From: Margaritifera margaritifera
Taxonomy: Eukaryota; Mollusca; Bivalvia; Unionida; Margaritiferidae
Assembly: GCA_029931535.1 (NCBI GenBank)
Contig: JAQPZY010001569.1
Coordinates: forward strand, 1,397,001-1,461,000
Direction: 5' to 3'
Length of the DNA: 64,000 bases
This document shows positions 50,417 to 62,500 of this stretch, piece by piece; position 1 is the stretch's first letter; every line of letters begins with the position of its first letter. A model generated the notes under the pieces. The model was given only the letters and a program-made list of their open reading frames with translations. It ran no database searches and was not told the DNA's origin. The translations under genes and the position numbers were made by a program.

Positions 50417-50550
50417 ATGGGATTGTGTGTGCAGAATATGAAAGAATTGTGCTGGCAAGTACGGATGAGGAAATCAACTAATTCCGACGACTCCAATGGC
50501 CATCTCAATGGTGGTGGAGGAATGAGGAAACAGCTAACAGCAAGGAAAAG
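50417..50550 (+). CDS. Candidate first coding exon, 44 codons
   Basis: Starting at the ATG at 50417, 44 codons run to a donor (AAAAG|GTTAGA) in phase 2. The peptide begins MGLCVQNMKELCWQVRM, so N-myristoylation of Gly2 and palmitoylation of Cys4 are possible, and it has a GGGG run. It lies downstream of the TATA box at 49908. It does not join in frame to the exon at 59423 using any AG there, so either another exon lies between them, or this belongs to a different transcript. The product is not recognised. Confidence 0.35.
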
Positions 50551-51504
50551 GTTAGATATGATGTAGTTATATAAAATGTTCTAGACTGATTTTGAAAATA
50601 TTGCGTTGGGTCTAAATGCTATTGTATATTGTGCGCAAGCCTGGAAAATGCTTTATTTTTCCATTTCTGCACCACAGTGCTCACTTAAGAAAAAAATATA
50701 TTTCAGAGGAATGTTATCAGATTTTGCATTTGATATGAATCCCAATTAATGTTTTCTTGAAAAAAAAGGTCGCGCAAGCAAAACTTCTCTAAATACAAAC
50801 TTGATACTGCATAAAAATACACTTAAACACCATCCTTTATAAATCCTCAACTATCCCATTTTTCATTTAAACTTCTACGCCGTCATTCAAAGAATATGAA
50901 TTCAAGACCAATACAACTTTTAGGGGTTACATACAGATTCAAAAAGCAAAACAAATCTTGGTATCACCTTTAATAGTAAGTAAACACTTAAATAGAATGC
51001 ATTCTTCACCAAATTAAGAAGAAGCTTTGATTGCTTTAGAGCTCGTTCATGAGGTTTTTTTTTGTGTGTGTTTTTTTTTTTTTTTTGTATTGTTTATGGC
51101 TGTGCGGCAAGTATAATACATCTATGAGCAGCTATTCTGTTTATAAAAAGGAGGAAAATGAAACCTCGATCCCTGTGAGACAAATTTTCTTTAACGTGAA
51201 GATCTATGAAGCAGTGGATATTATTTCCGTTATTCCGCGCTCTGCGCAACCTTGCTAGGTAGAAGAAGATACAAAGCTATATTCAAGCTGTAACGCGATT
51301 GGTGGAAGTCAATCATGTGACACAACCTGTATGCTAATTCGTAGCATTGAAATCACTAGCAGACGCACTTTTAACAATTGTATGTACTTTAAACGATAGT
51401 AGAAAAGGCAGATCGCACGATGTACATTAGTTTTAAACAAACAAAACAAATATAAAAAAACCCAACAACAGCAATACATTTTGTTGAAAAAGAGCATCTG
51501 AAAC

Positions 51505-51613
51505 ATACATACATACATACATACATACATACATACAAACATAGATACATACATACATACATACATACATACATACATGCATACATACATACATACATAC
51601 ATACATACATACA
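51505..51613. repeat. CATA repeat, interrupted
   Basis: Pure CATA blocks broken at 51537-51546 and 51579. Confidence 0.95.
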
Positions 51614-52714
51614 ATTATAAATACATACAACTTCGCTTGGAATCCACCACCATTGAACACATGTTCTATTTATAATGTTAAAATTAAACATTGTATCAAC
51701 GGTGGAGTTTATAAATTGTACCAATCTTCTAGTAATTTTACAAGACATGCATTTGTGTGTGAAGGTCAAAGTATCCTTAAGGGAAGAAAACCAATATTAG
51801 GACCTGAAAACATTATTGGATTTTGTTAACTAGCCAAAGAGTTTAGATAAATCTGATTCCTTTTTATGAATCGATCCAAAATTGAATTTCATCAAGCTGT
51901 TAGAATGATTACCAAAGTCTTCTCACAAACAATGTTTTTGGTGAACGCATATTCTTGTCAAAAATTTTGATGTAGTATTGTGTAAACTTGAGATAAAACT
52001 ATTAAATTTCTACAATGCAGATTTCACGAAAACATTTTTAAAAGGAAAGTAAGAGACCCAGTTTGACTCCGGTTTGTTTTATGTCCAGGTTGCCTTTGGA
52101 GCTTCAACACTCTTGACAAATGATAAATGACCCGCTCAACAGAGCTGTGCAAAAGATTGATGATACAATGGCCCGTGTATTCCCAATGTGTATTGTGCAA
52201 TAAAGCAAGGAGTTGACCTTGTTTGACCTCAATAATTATACATGACAGATCGGCCATCAGTGTTTGTTTCCTCCAGACCTTTCGTCGGTGGACTATGACC
52301 AAATTCTACCAATTACTTTCTGGACAAAGATATGCTTTCAACTCATCTGCTTATTTCCTAGAGCGATGATGTGGCAATAACTTATCAAAGTAATTACGGA
52401 TCAGGATATAATTGGGACAAATGATCCTGGAAACAAGTTGTGTTTAGAGACATTTATGTAGAAAAAAAAACTGGTTCGTTTAATATACACCTGGACTTCC
52501 AGGCCACAAAATGTCAAGCGTAAAATTAGGTAGAAGAATACAGATGTGTACGCTTTTTTATGCCCTCCACGATGTACGCGTAGTCCATTTGTCGCGCTTG
52601 ATTAAGTTTGCGTTTAGGTCAATAAATTCATATATAGCTGTGCATTCGGTTCCTATGGACATATTTGTTTTCTTCCCAAATACAAACAAACCAAAAAAAC
52701 AAACCAAAAAACAA

Positions 52715-52848
<134 letters not shown>

Positions 52849-53260
52849 AATTTAAATGAACACGCTTCAAAACTAAAGTCAATATTATTTGTAGTGTATT
52901 TCTTACTTGTACGAACCGGTAGATCTACTACCATTAATCGTCGTTGCCATCGACCTCATAAACCAATTTTGCATCGGAAAAATGCTCATTTCTTATCAGC
53001 AATTTGCCTCTTACTTCATGTCGAAAGGAAATTATGCCAGACGGTTTTTAAAATAATGGAGAGAAATTCTCGAAGACAACTTTTCCCTTCGCCCAGACAA
53101 GTCTATAAGAGCCAAGCGTTCTTTTTTATTCGTTTGTGGATCTCGAAACTCGAGTTTGAAATAATGCATTTTGAAGAAGAAAAAACAAATTGATTCAGTG
53201 TGGAATCAAATTCATGAAATCAGGTTTTGGAGGTCAACCGTCTACTCTCAACTAACGAAT

Positions 53261-53387
53261 GCTGAAATCTGGTCGTATGTGCAGCGTGTATCCATCAGAC
53301 TCGTTTGCTGAAATCAGGTCGAATGTGCAGCGTGTATCCATCAGACTCGTTTGCTGAAATCAGGTCGCATGTGCAGCGTGTATCCAC
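53261..53387. repeat. 46-bp minisatellite, three copies
   Basis: Unit GCTGAAATCAGGTCGAATGT, GCAGCGTGTATCCATCAGAC, TCGTTT, starting at 53261, 53307 and 53353. Confidence 0.92.
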
Positions 53388-54343
53388 TCCTTTTTCATCC
53401 CAATAATAAGATACAGAACCCAAACTTACGGACAATATGTACATAACCGCTATGAAAGTTTTCTCAATTCATGATCAGTCTCTTCATAAATGCAATAATA
53501 ATAATAATAACATTTACAATAAAACATAAGTATGAATAACTATTAAATCTGACTTGATCACAGTGACTTTGCAAACTGGATAAAAATTCACTGATTCAGC
53601 ATAATGTGTAGGGACAGCTAGCAAGATATATTAACGCGAATACTTATATCTATAAATATTAACTTTGCCTTTTGCCGACTCGGCCACAACAGTATTGAAA
53701 TATATGGCTCATTCACAGGGAGGATGGAGCAGTCTAATCCGTCATAAATGTCATCTTCACAATCATCTTGCGTCAAATATAATGTTGAATATAGGGCATA
53801 AAGCTGCTTAAATTAATACGTTAAATTAATTATATGGACCTCATTTATTATTAGAACTTTACTTAGGCTAAATATAGACTGGTCTTATAACTTGTCTCAG
53901 ATATTTAAGTAGTCACAGAGAATGCCATACAGACGGTATTGTCAAGTCTTAAACAGTGAATCAAGTGATATAGGCTAGCGGCTTAAAAAATCACTTTTTT
54001 CTCTTCGTTTCTTGAGAAACAAATGGCTGAAGCAGAGCATTTCCTATTAAATTTTTAAACTTTTATTCCAATTCATAGTAAATATAAATTTCCGTTTATT
54101 TTGTCTTTTCTTTAACGCTTTTTGTGTTTACTTGCTTTTACTCCAAATAATAGTAATTTTAATTTTTTTCTGTTCATTTTCGTATATTGTCTTTTCTTTC
54201 ATTTCTTGCTTGCTCTGCTTGTATGGCCTTAGGTCAATAAATATTTCACTATTTCCCAAACCATTAGTCTCTTTTTTTCATCGGTTTAGAAAGACTTATG
54301 TTATATCTGATTCAAAAATCTTATTAACGTGTTTCTTTTTTAG

Positions 54344-54821
54344 TCAAATCTGAGTGAAGTATTGAGGTGCAAAAGGATATACAATATGGCCTAGGCCATT
54401 CTTTAAATCTGAGTGAAGTATTGAGGTGCGAAAGGATATACAATATGGCCTAGGCCATTCTTTAAATCTGAGTGAAGTATTGAGGTGCGAAAGGATATAC
54501 AATATGGCCTAGGCCATTCTTTAAATCTGAGTCAAGTATTGAGGTGCGAAAGGATATACAATATGGTCTAGGCCATTCTTTAAATCTGAGTCAAGTGTTG
54601 AAGTGCGAAAGGATATACAATATGGTCTAGGCCATTCTTTAAATCTGAGTGAAGTATTGAGGTGCGAAAGGATATACAATATGGCCTAAGCTATTCTTTA
54701 AATCTGAGTCAAGTATTGAAGTGCGAAAGGATATACAATATGGCCTATGCCATTCTTTAAATCTGAGTCAAGTACTGAGGTGCGAAAGGATATACAATAT
54801 GGCCTAGGCCATTCTTTAAAT
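54344..54821. repeat. 59-bp minisatellite, eight copies, with palindrome GGCCTAGGCC
   Basis: Unit AAATCTGAGTGAAGTATTGA, GGTGCGAAAGGATATACAAT, ATGGCCTAGGCCATTCTTT. The centre ATGGCCTAGGCCAT is a perfect palindrome in most copies. Two subtypes (GTGAAG and GTCAAG; GGCCTAGG and GGTCTAGG) are mixed. Confidence 0.97.
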
Positions 54822-55795
54822 GCCAGCTGACAGCGCATTTTTAGGATTCTAATCCTATCTCCAGAAAAAGAAAAGTATTGCTGAAGGCGGGTTTCACAGA
54901 CACTTGCCCTGTTTGCGAAGGATCTCTCTGTTGTCTCCTGGTTGATGTTTTGCTGATTTCTCTTTTGCAACGTTGTCTTTTCACGTGGCTAAAGACATCG
55001 TCCTACCGTTCTTAAAAATGTTTGAATGTGCTTTAAGGATAAATCTATTTTCTTGCCAATCGTGCGTTACGTCCACGTTACAACATTCTTTCCCAAGTAC
55101 TTCCATTTGAGAGAAAAAAGAAGAAAAGTACAATTCTGTCCTTCAAACTGAATATCCATCCTAGCTTCTTTAAAAACATCTTTCAACGAACATCCCATCT
55201 CAACTTATATCACGATCGGGTCTACTGCCATGAAGAAGACATAGCTCAGTAGCTTTTTTTTAAAATCAACATAATTGTTGATATACAACATCTTGGAAAA
55301 TGTTGCTTTTGTGCATATTTCGAAAATATATATCAGGCATAAAACCTTTTTTTAAATTATTTTTTTTAATTTTTTTTATTACTAACACTTCCTTCTTCTG
55401 TTTGTCTTTTCTCTCCTATTCATTCGCACAACGGAAAGAAATGTAACTAAGTCGTGCTAATGAGCGAGTTAAATTTGTGGTATTTATAATAATGCTGGTG
55501 CCGATCGCTATTAAGTTGCAGAAAATGAAGATCTGGAAAGCAGGCACTGAGCAGTCGTGTGGGCTACAATGATGCTCACTATAGTCTGGTTTTGAATGCT
55601 TTTCCGTTGCACCAACATGGGATTTTTTTCAAAGTAAAAGACCAAAAAAATCGATTACTCACTTAAAAGCTTTTACACAAATTGTGACAGGTTACAATCA
55701 CAAAGTGTCAGAAAACTTACTGTGAAATTGAAATGTTATGTCACTTGCCCCTGGATAATCAATCTTGAAGCATATCTATCAATATCACACGACAT

Positions 55796-55798
<3 letters not shown>

Positions 55799-55829
<31 letters not shown>
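55799..55829. repeat. Poly-T tract
   Basis: About 30 consecutive T; could be the tail of a minus-strand retroposon, but no body was recognised. Confidence 0.9.
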
Positions 55830-55831
<2 letters not shown>

Positions 55832-56880
55832 CAAGTAGGTAATTCATACGCTGTAACCTTTTCGCTCTTAAAACAGACACATATATCTGACAGAACCTCC
55901 AACCACTATGCTTTTTGAATCACATAAATCCACAATCACATTGATAAATAAAAATTTGATAAGTTTCAATCAAAGCTGGTAGGCAGTAAACTGTTGATAG
56001 TCCCGTACGAGAACTGTGGTAATTAATACAATTATAGGTTATTGTTGCACTCAGCAGAAAGCAATCTAAAAAGCCGCGATGCCAAAACTAGATGTAGATG
56101 TAGGAGTTGAAAAACAAGAGGCAACTAGGCCGTCTTTAACCATGATTTTGGCCTGCAGGAGCCAAACTTACACACGGATGAAACTGCATATGTTGTGAGA
56201 TACATGAGTGCTACTAAAAAAGGAATTAGAAGTACTATGCTTATTTGCAGATGTATCCTCTTCCGTTTTGGGAATACGATTTTAGTATGCTCAGGTACCG
56301 GTAGATAGGACTGCAGAAGTCCTATCGTACTGTACTTATTGAAAATTTACCAAGAATGAGGCAACTTACTTGTTAGAGTTGATTAAATTAGGCACTGTAT
56401 ATTTCTTTTCCCGCAAAATATTTATAATTAACATTCATAACGCTAAATACACTATCGAAATGCCTCTGTCTCTCAATAGGTCAGTAAGATCGACCAATGA
56501 AGTATTTCTTAATATGGAAATAAAAATCGTAAATAGAACTACCTTTGGCGGGAACACCTTAAATATCGGTACAAGTCAACATAAATAATGCTCCTACCTG
56601 ACACGCACGACATATAAAGGCCTGGCTAAGGGAGATGATTTTTCACGGGTAATTATGGTTTAAATATTGTTATTTTAAGCTATCATTAATAATGCACTTA
56701 AACTTAATTGCACCATGTAATTTTTAATCAGTCATATTAACAATGTAATTCACTTATTACTTTATGATAGGTACTTTCCTTTTTCTAAACATTCGTCATC
56801 TGCATAACATCTTGAAAACTTTGGTGCAATAAAATGGGGGTAAATGCAATAATTTGACATATTGCCATTTAATTTATTAG

Positions 56881-57180
56881 GTAGTAGCGGTGCGGGGGGG
56901 GGTCAAATGCCCCCAGGCTCCAGGCGAAGGAGGGCACCTTTTTATTTCTTTTTTCCACTAAAATTTGTATAGTATTTTACCTCACCTTAGTGTAACCGGA
57001 GCTTAGAGGGGGGGGGGGGGGGGTGTTGTAGGATGGAGGTTGGTAACTGACATAAAAATTGTTCTCTGTGGCAAGGTAGGGGGCCATTAAAGAACAATGC
57101 CCCCGACCACCTCGGTAGGGGCGCCACTAAAGAACATTGACCCCGACAGCCTCGAACCCTCGCGCCACCACTGGTGTTAG
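56881..57180. mobile_element. G/C-tract element related in style to hAT MITEs
   Basis: GGTGCGGGGGGGGGTCAAAT at the left, a G tract at 57008-57023, CGGTAGGGGCGCCAC and CGCGCCACCACTGG at the right. Ends are unclear. Confidence 0.4.
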
Positions 57181-57247
57181 GTACTTATTAAAGGCAAACA
57201 AAATCCACCACTGGTGTTAGGTACTTATTAAGGGCAAACAAAATCCA
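57166..57247. repeat. Tandem duplication of 40 bp
   Basis: CACCACTGGTGTTAGGTACT, TATTAAAGGCAAACAAAATC occurs twice, with one change. Confidence 0.92.
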
Positions 57248-57498
57248 CAACGGCATCATTACGTTAGAATAAAAGCGTGTATACATTAATCCATGTGTTC
57301 TCGTTAAAAAAAAAACCATTGCACTGTATACTTCTTTTGAACGTCATTCAACATTGAACAGCAAACTGCGTAAATTGGTCTACCAATGAGGACAATTACT
57401 TGCAACTTTAAATGTTCAGTGAACAGGTTCACGACAACCTATTATTTGGCAGTAAGCTAGAGAATGATTTTTTTCTTTCATCCAAAATGATTTCAAGA

Positions 57499-57532
57499 GA
57501 CCTTGAACATTTAGCGCTAAACATTCAAGGTC
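57499..57532. repeat. 34-bp loopless palindrome
   Basis: GACCTTGAACATTTAGC pairs with GCTAAACATTCAAGGTC around its centre TTTAGCGCTAAA with two mismatches per arm and no loop. Confidence 0.85.
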
Positions 57533-59422
57533 AGTAGCATGAAAATTCAAAATTCTCACTTTTGGGTTTGTCAAATAAACCGAACGGAGAACGGCACCAA
57601 ACTGGGTAACAGACTAACGGTCAGGTGACAATGTGAATCTGTTGATTCTTTAATATAACCTTTCAAGTCATTTCTTACGATGAAACTTTATTAACTCAAA
57701 AAATAGATAACATTCAAAACGTTTTATCGAGCCTGAAGCTAAATCTTAATTTTTTACTCTACAAATGGTTCAAATACACAAAGTATTGATTACATAACAA
57801 TCATTGGATGCATTATTAGATGCCATTGCTACAATATGATTTTGTAAAATGTGTTTATTGGATGAATGCATTACCAGAATAACTATGTGCTTTGGTACTC
57901 ATAGCACTGCCTGTTGCCTAAAAGTCTCAACTCCTACTACATGTATTTATTTAGCTATTTACTTTTAAAATCAATATTAAAGTCAAGGTAAGTAAATTTT
58001 AAAGGGGAAATCAAGGGAAAATCACCATCTAAGCAGAATAACATGGCGATTGCTGTTTGGTGGACAGAGGTGATACTTGATACACAATTTATTTGTATGT
58101 GAACCATGATGGTTTGATAAGTGGAAACATTATAAAAATAGATGAGTTAACAACAAAAATAGAACACATTGTCAAATATCTTCCTTGGTCGCAACAATAA
58201 AAGTAAGTAACTAAAAACAAAAGAACACATTTTACAATCAAGAAAAAGAACAAAATTGTCAATTCGTTAATCACTGTAAAAGAGATTTATATTATACATC
58301 TCACGAAGACAGTAATATTGCAACAACATGCACTATCACGGTTATAAAATAATAGTTGCCATCATACAGATTTCAATGGGCGTTTACCAGGGGACTTGCC
58401 TTTTCCCTTTTCTGTTCTGTCAAAAATTAGACATGACCTGGCGCTCTTCGTAGAAATGTTACGTGAGCAGCGTGTTAATAACGGTTCAGAAGATGAATTT
58501 TATGAGCACTGAACATGACAGGTGCTGGCTGCAGGCTAGGTTACCTAAAGCGCATGCAACACCGCTAACCTGAGAATATTCCCACAAAATAACAATTACT
58601 TTCATTGCGTACAGCACATAAAGATATAGGCCATGCCCCCGCACTCTCTCTGTCTCTCACTCTGTCTCTCACTGTCTGTCTGTCTGTCTATCTGCGGACA
58701 TACCATATCTTTTCGTCTTTTCGCATTCTTTCCTTACAATATTTAAAAAATATAAACGCTTTCAGCTCAAAAACTAGATATGAATGCAATAACCAATTTA
58801 AAGAAAAGGATGTCTCTGTTTTAGAGTTTTAGAAAATAATACGATATCCAGATATGCAATGTTAAATAGTTCAAGTAATTTTCCTGGAACACGTACCATG
58901 CTATATCCTATATTTACGATTATCACATTGAAGGGTCGAAAAGACCAATTAAGTTCAATAATTATGTTTAGAAAATCGCATTTTTCCTATTGAATAAAAT
59001 CTGATTCACAATAATCCCAATTTATAGGTATTTGCTAAAATGACAAACATTTTGAATTTCATGGAAATTTAGCAGCAGATATTCGTGGCCCTTTTAAATT
59101 AAACGGGATATATCTCTCCTAGCTTTTCTGGAGCGTACGTTCAAAAGACTTTTTTGCCACGTGTCACGTTGATGGATATCAAAATCGATGAATTAGAGAG
59201 GAGGTTCACATTTAAAACAATTTCGTAAATGTATCACCCGACGCTGCAACGGAGATGTAAATTAATACGGAACTTTTGAAAACTTCAAATGGAGGAAATA
59301 TAAAATACCTTCGGGGAATAATTCCTAATAATGATTCATACCTTCTATAATTGATGATGGATAATTAATTGTGGTCAATTCCTATCCATTATATATCGAA
59401 GTGGTAGAATATTGAAGTACGC

Positions 59423-59565
59423 ATGCGAAATCACAGTGAACCAGTTGCCATGGTCGTGACAAGACGTCGCTCCTCGAGTTTAAGCTCTCTTGGCTCTCTT
59501 GAAAGTATTGATGACATAAAATGGTCTCAATTCAAGTACAGCATTGCTGGACACAAATCTGGACT
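59423..59565 (+). CDS. HVCN1: Proton channel exon 1 (as modelled): cytoplasmic N-terminus
   Basis: This exon encodes residues 1-47 and the first two bases of codon 48. It is Ser/Arg-rich (RRRSSS at 14-19), which would suit phosphorylation and fits a cytoplasmic N-terminus. The donor GTACGT follows at 59566. It may be a true first exon or an internal one: an AG at 59406-59407 would give an acceptor, but no strong pyrimidine tract precedes it. Confidence 0.75.
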
Positions 59566-62500
59566 GTACGTTTCTGCATTTACTTTCTTTCACCGTTTTT
59601 CATAACCGATATAATATTCTTTATGTTTTTGCTGATTGCAGTAGGATTACTTCACTGTAAAGAGATCTTAGAAAAGTTTTAGCCAATAATAGTTTCATTA
59701 AAGCATAATTGTAAGAAATTCAGCGATCAGTGAGAAAATGAAATGTCTGAACCTTTTTTTTTACAAGCTAATATTAAATAAGTGTTACAAGCGACTTTCT
59801 GAATGGATTCCATCAACGTGCAGTCTATGGGATTGAAAAAAAGCATAAACAACAGGAAGTCTTGCGCGCGATCTCATTGACGTTGAGACGAGAATCACGC
59901 TAATGTGGAAGGATATTTGACGGTTTTACATCTAACATTTTATACCCCATCGCCTCGTATGAAAAACTACAACCATTTTATTCCGTTACGACAATTAGAC
60001 CAGAGCAAAACATATAAGCTGGCATTTTAAATTCTTAGGACAGGATGTCCTTTAGTCCATTGTGTTACGTAGCGGATCATATTTATTGCTTAATTTATTT
60101 TTTTGTTTTTTGTTTGTTTTGTTTTTGTTTTCAGATTAAAGAAGCGGATGTCGATTCTGCTTCACACTCACGTAGCACTGATCGTGCTCTGTACACTTAA
60201 TGTGCTAGACGCTTCCTGTGTCATCGGTCAGATCATTAGTGATATCCTCATCATGAAAGGTATGTGAGAAAGTTTTCAATCTTTTCGGTTCCCGGTTTCA
60301 TTAAAATGTATCATGTCAAAAGTTAAACGTATTCTGAAAGATGTGTGAATCTACTTTTATTATTATCAATTCAACAGAATGTCAGAATGTTTGCACTAAC
60401 AGCTTAAACTTGAGTTTCATACTGAAAATTATTTCAAGAATACAGAGTCGAGCAAGCAGATCCTAAAACGTTTAAACCTAAGTTTGAATTTAAGATTTAG
60501 TGTCAACCAATCACGATAATCTTACTTTCGAAAGTTCTGGTTTGATTGGCTGAGAAAGTTAAGCTCAGAGTGTTATAATCTCCAGCCCCAATTGAAAATA
60601 ATGATTATTTTTGCACGTATTAACTTAAGGATAAATAATTGTAATAATTAAACCATTTTTCGAAATTATTAATAGGCAAAGTTAAATCAAGATCCTTACT
60701 ATCAGCCTAAATACTGATGCTACAAGAAAAAGTAAAAAATGCTGTAAGAGATATGACGCCATTGCAAGTCTGATGATATAAATGACGATTTTGCCTCGCT
60801 CATATTCAACAAACATTTTGATTAAATTTAGGGCATACCAACTCACTAAAAAGAAAACAACGATTCATTCCTCGCAATGTTTTTAATGCAACTAAAATAC
60901 ACTTTAAATCATGGCTGTCAAAGATTTTGAAATTCAAAAGCGATAAACATAATGTTTACTGATTCTTTCTCGTTCAATCAGAGTGACTAAAGGTCATTAA
61001 TTTATTGTAAAATAAATTAAATACAAAATGTAAATCTCTCTCTCTCTCTCTCTCTCTCCGTTTCTTGTAACATCTTCATCTTTTTTTCATATAAAAATTA
61101 ATTGTAAACTAAATCGTGTATCTTTTTGTCTTTCCTTCTGAAATACTGCAATTGTTTCTTTTTATATTTACAAGTCGTATTGACTTTACATCCCAGAGAA
61201 TGAAAAAGACATTTCACAAACATTTTGTACGAGGAGAACGATATTACTTAGGCATGAATATATCTTGTCCACACACAAATAATGTTCTATTAGTATTATG
61301 TAATGTAATGTAATTGAAGGAAACACAATCAAACTGTAATGCCTCTCATTGCATTCACAAACCTTGATACATTATTGCGGGCTCAAATGGGATGCTACAA
61401 ATTAAGGTAATACTGAATATCTCTCATATTTTCAGACGAACTGTACGAGAAAGAACTTTTGGAAGCGGACTCGAAGAAAATTCTCTTCGACACATTCCCC
61501 CATATTTTGAACAAATCTCTGAACGAAAAGCTTTCCCTTCAGACGATGCTGACAAGATTAAAACAGCACAAGGAAGACTTTCTCAGTGCTGCGGCAAGAT
61601 CTGCGACCGAGACGCTACTCAATTCCTCCTTCACAAGGTTCCATGGCAAAGAGAGTGACCACCATGAAGACGACTCGGAAGAGAAACTCATTCGCCATAA
61701 ACGGACCCCAGGAGAAAATCACGATCACTACTACCTTAGCGAGCAAGCTCTGTATCATCATTACATCCTTCATGAGCTAACACACGCGTTCCACCTTGGC
61801 AGCATGGTCATTCTGACGCTTTTAGTCTTGGAAACGCTTTTCAAAATATTTGCTATGGGCAAGAAATTTCTCTCCCATAGAATTGAGGTAGGCTTTCTTG
61901 CAGTTATCTCAACACTCTCACCTTCACAGAGTACTTAGAAATATCTAACATAAACATTTACGTCAAATCGATTTCATCAAAAAGTCTAGTATTTACTCAA
62001 GCATACACTGAGCAACAAAATCTGATTTAATTTGAACAATTTTTAAGGATGTTTAGAGTAAGAATTTTTGTTAAACAAATTCGTTCGAATAATTTCAAAC
62101 TTTTCTGGAAAAGTGAAATATACTACGTAGCAATTAAAGAACACATGATGACCGAATTACCAAATGGCAATTTATAGCAAAAAAGAAATAATTGCTAATA
62201 TAAACAAAAATTAGTATTTGATGTTTTTCGAAGTCTCGCCTGCGAATGTAGAGCCTAATGCAACATCAGTAACAAAGTTTAACACAAAACAACGACGAAA
62301 AAATGATCTCACTTTGTCAATTCCAGGGGCAGTCGAGGTAACAATACCGACTAAATAGCCATTCGGAATATCTCTAACGATCACATCGTAACCTCTGATA
62401 TGTCATAGAGTTTGATTTGGAGCTATGCCGCTCAATTCTTCTCCAAATACAAACCGATTTACTCGGTTTGTAAAGCAAGCCTTTGATAGTAGTACGACAG

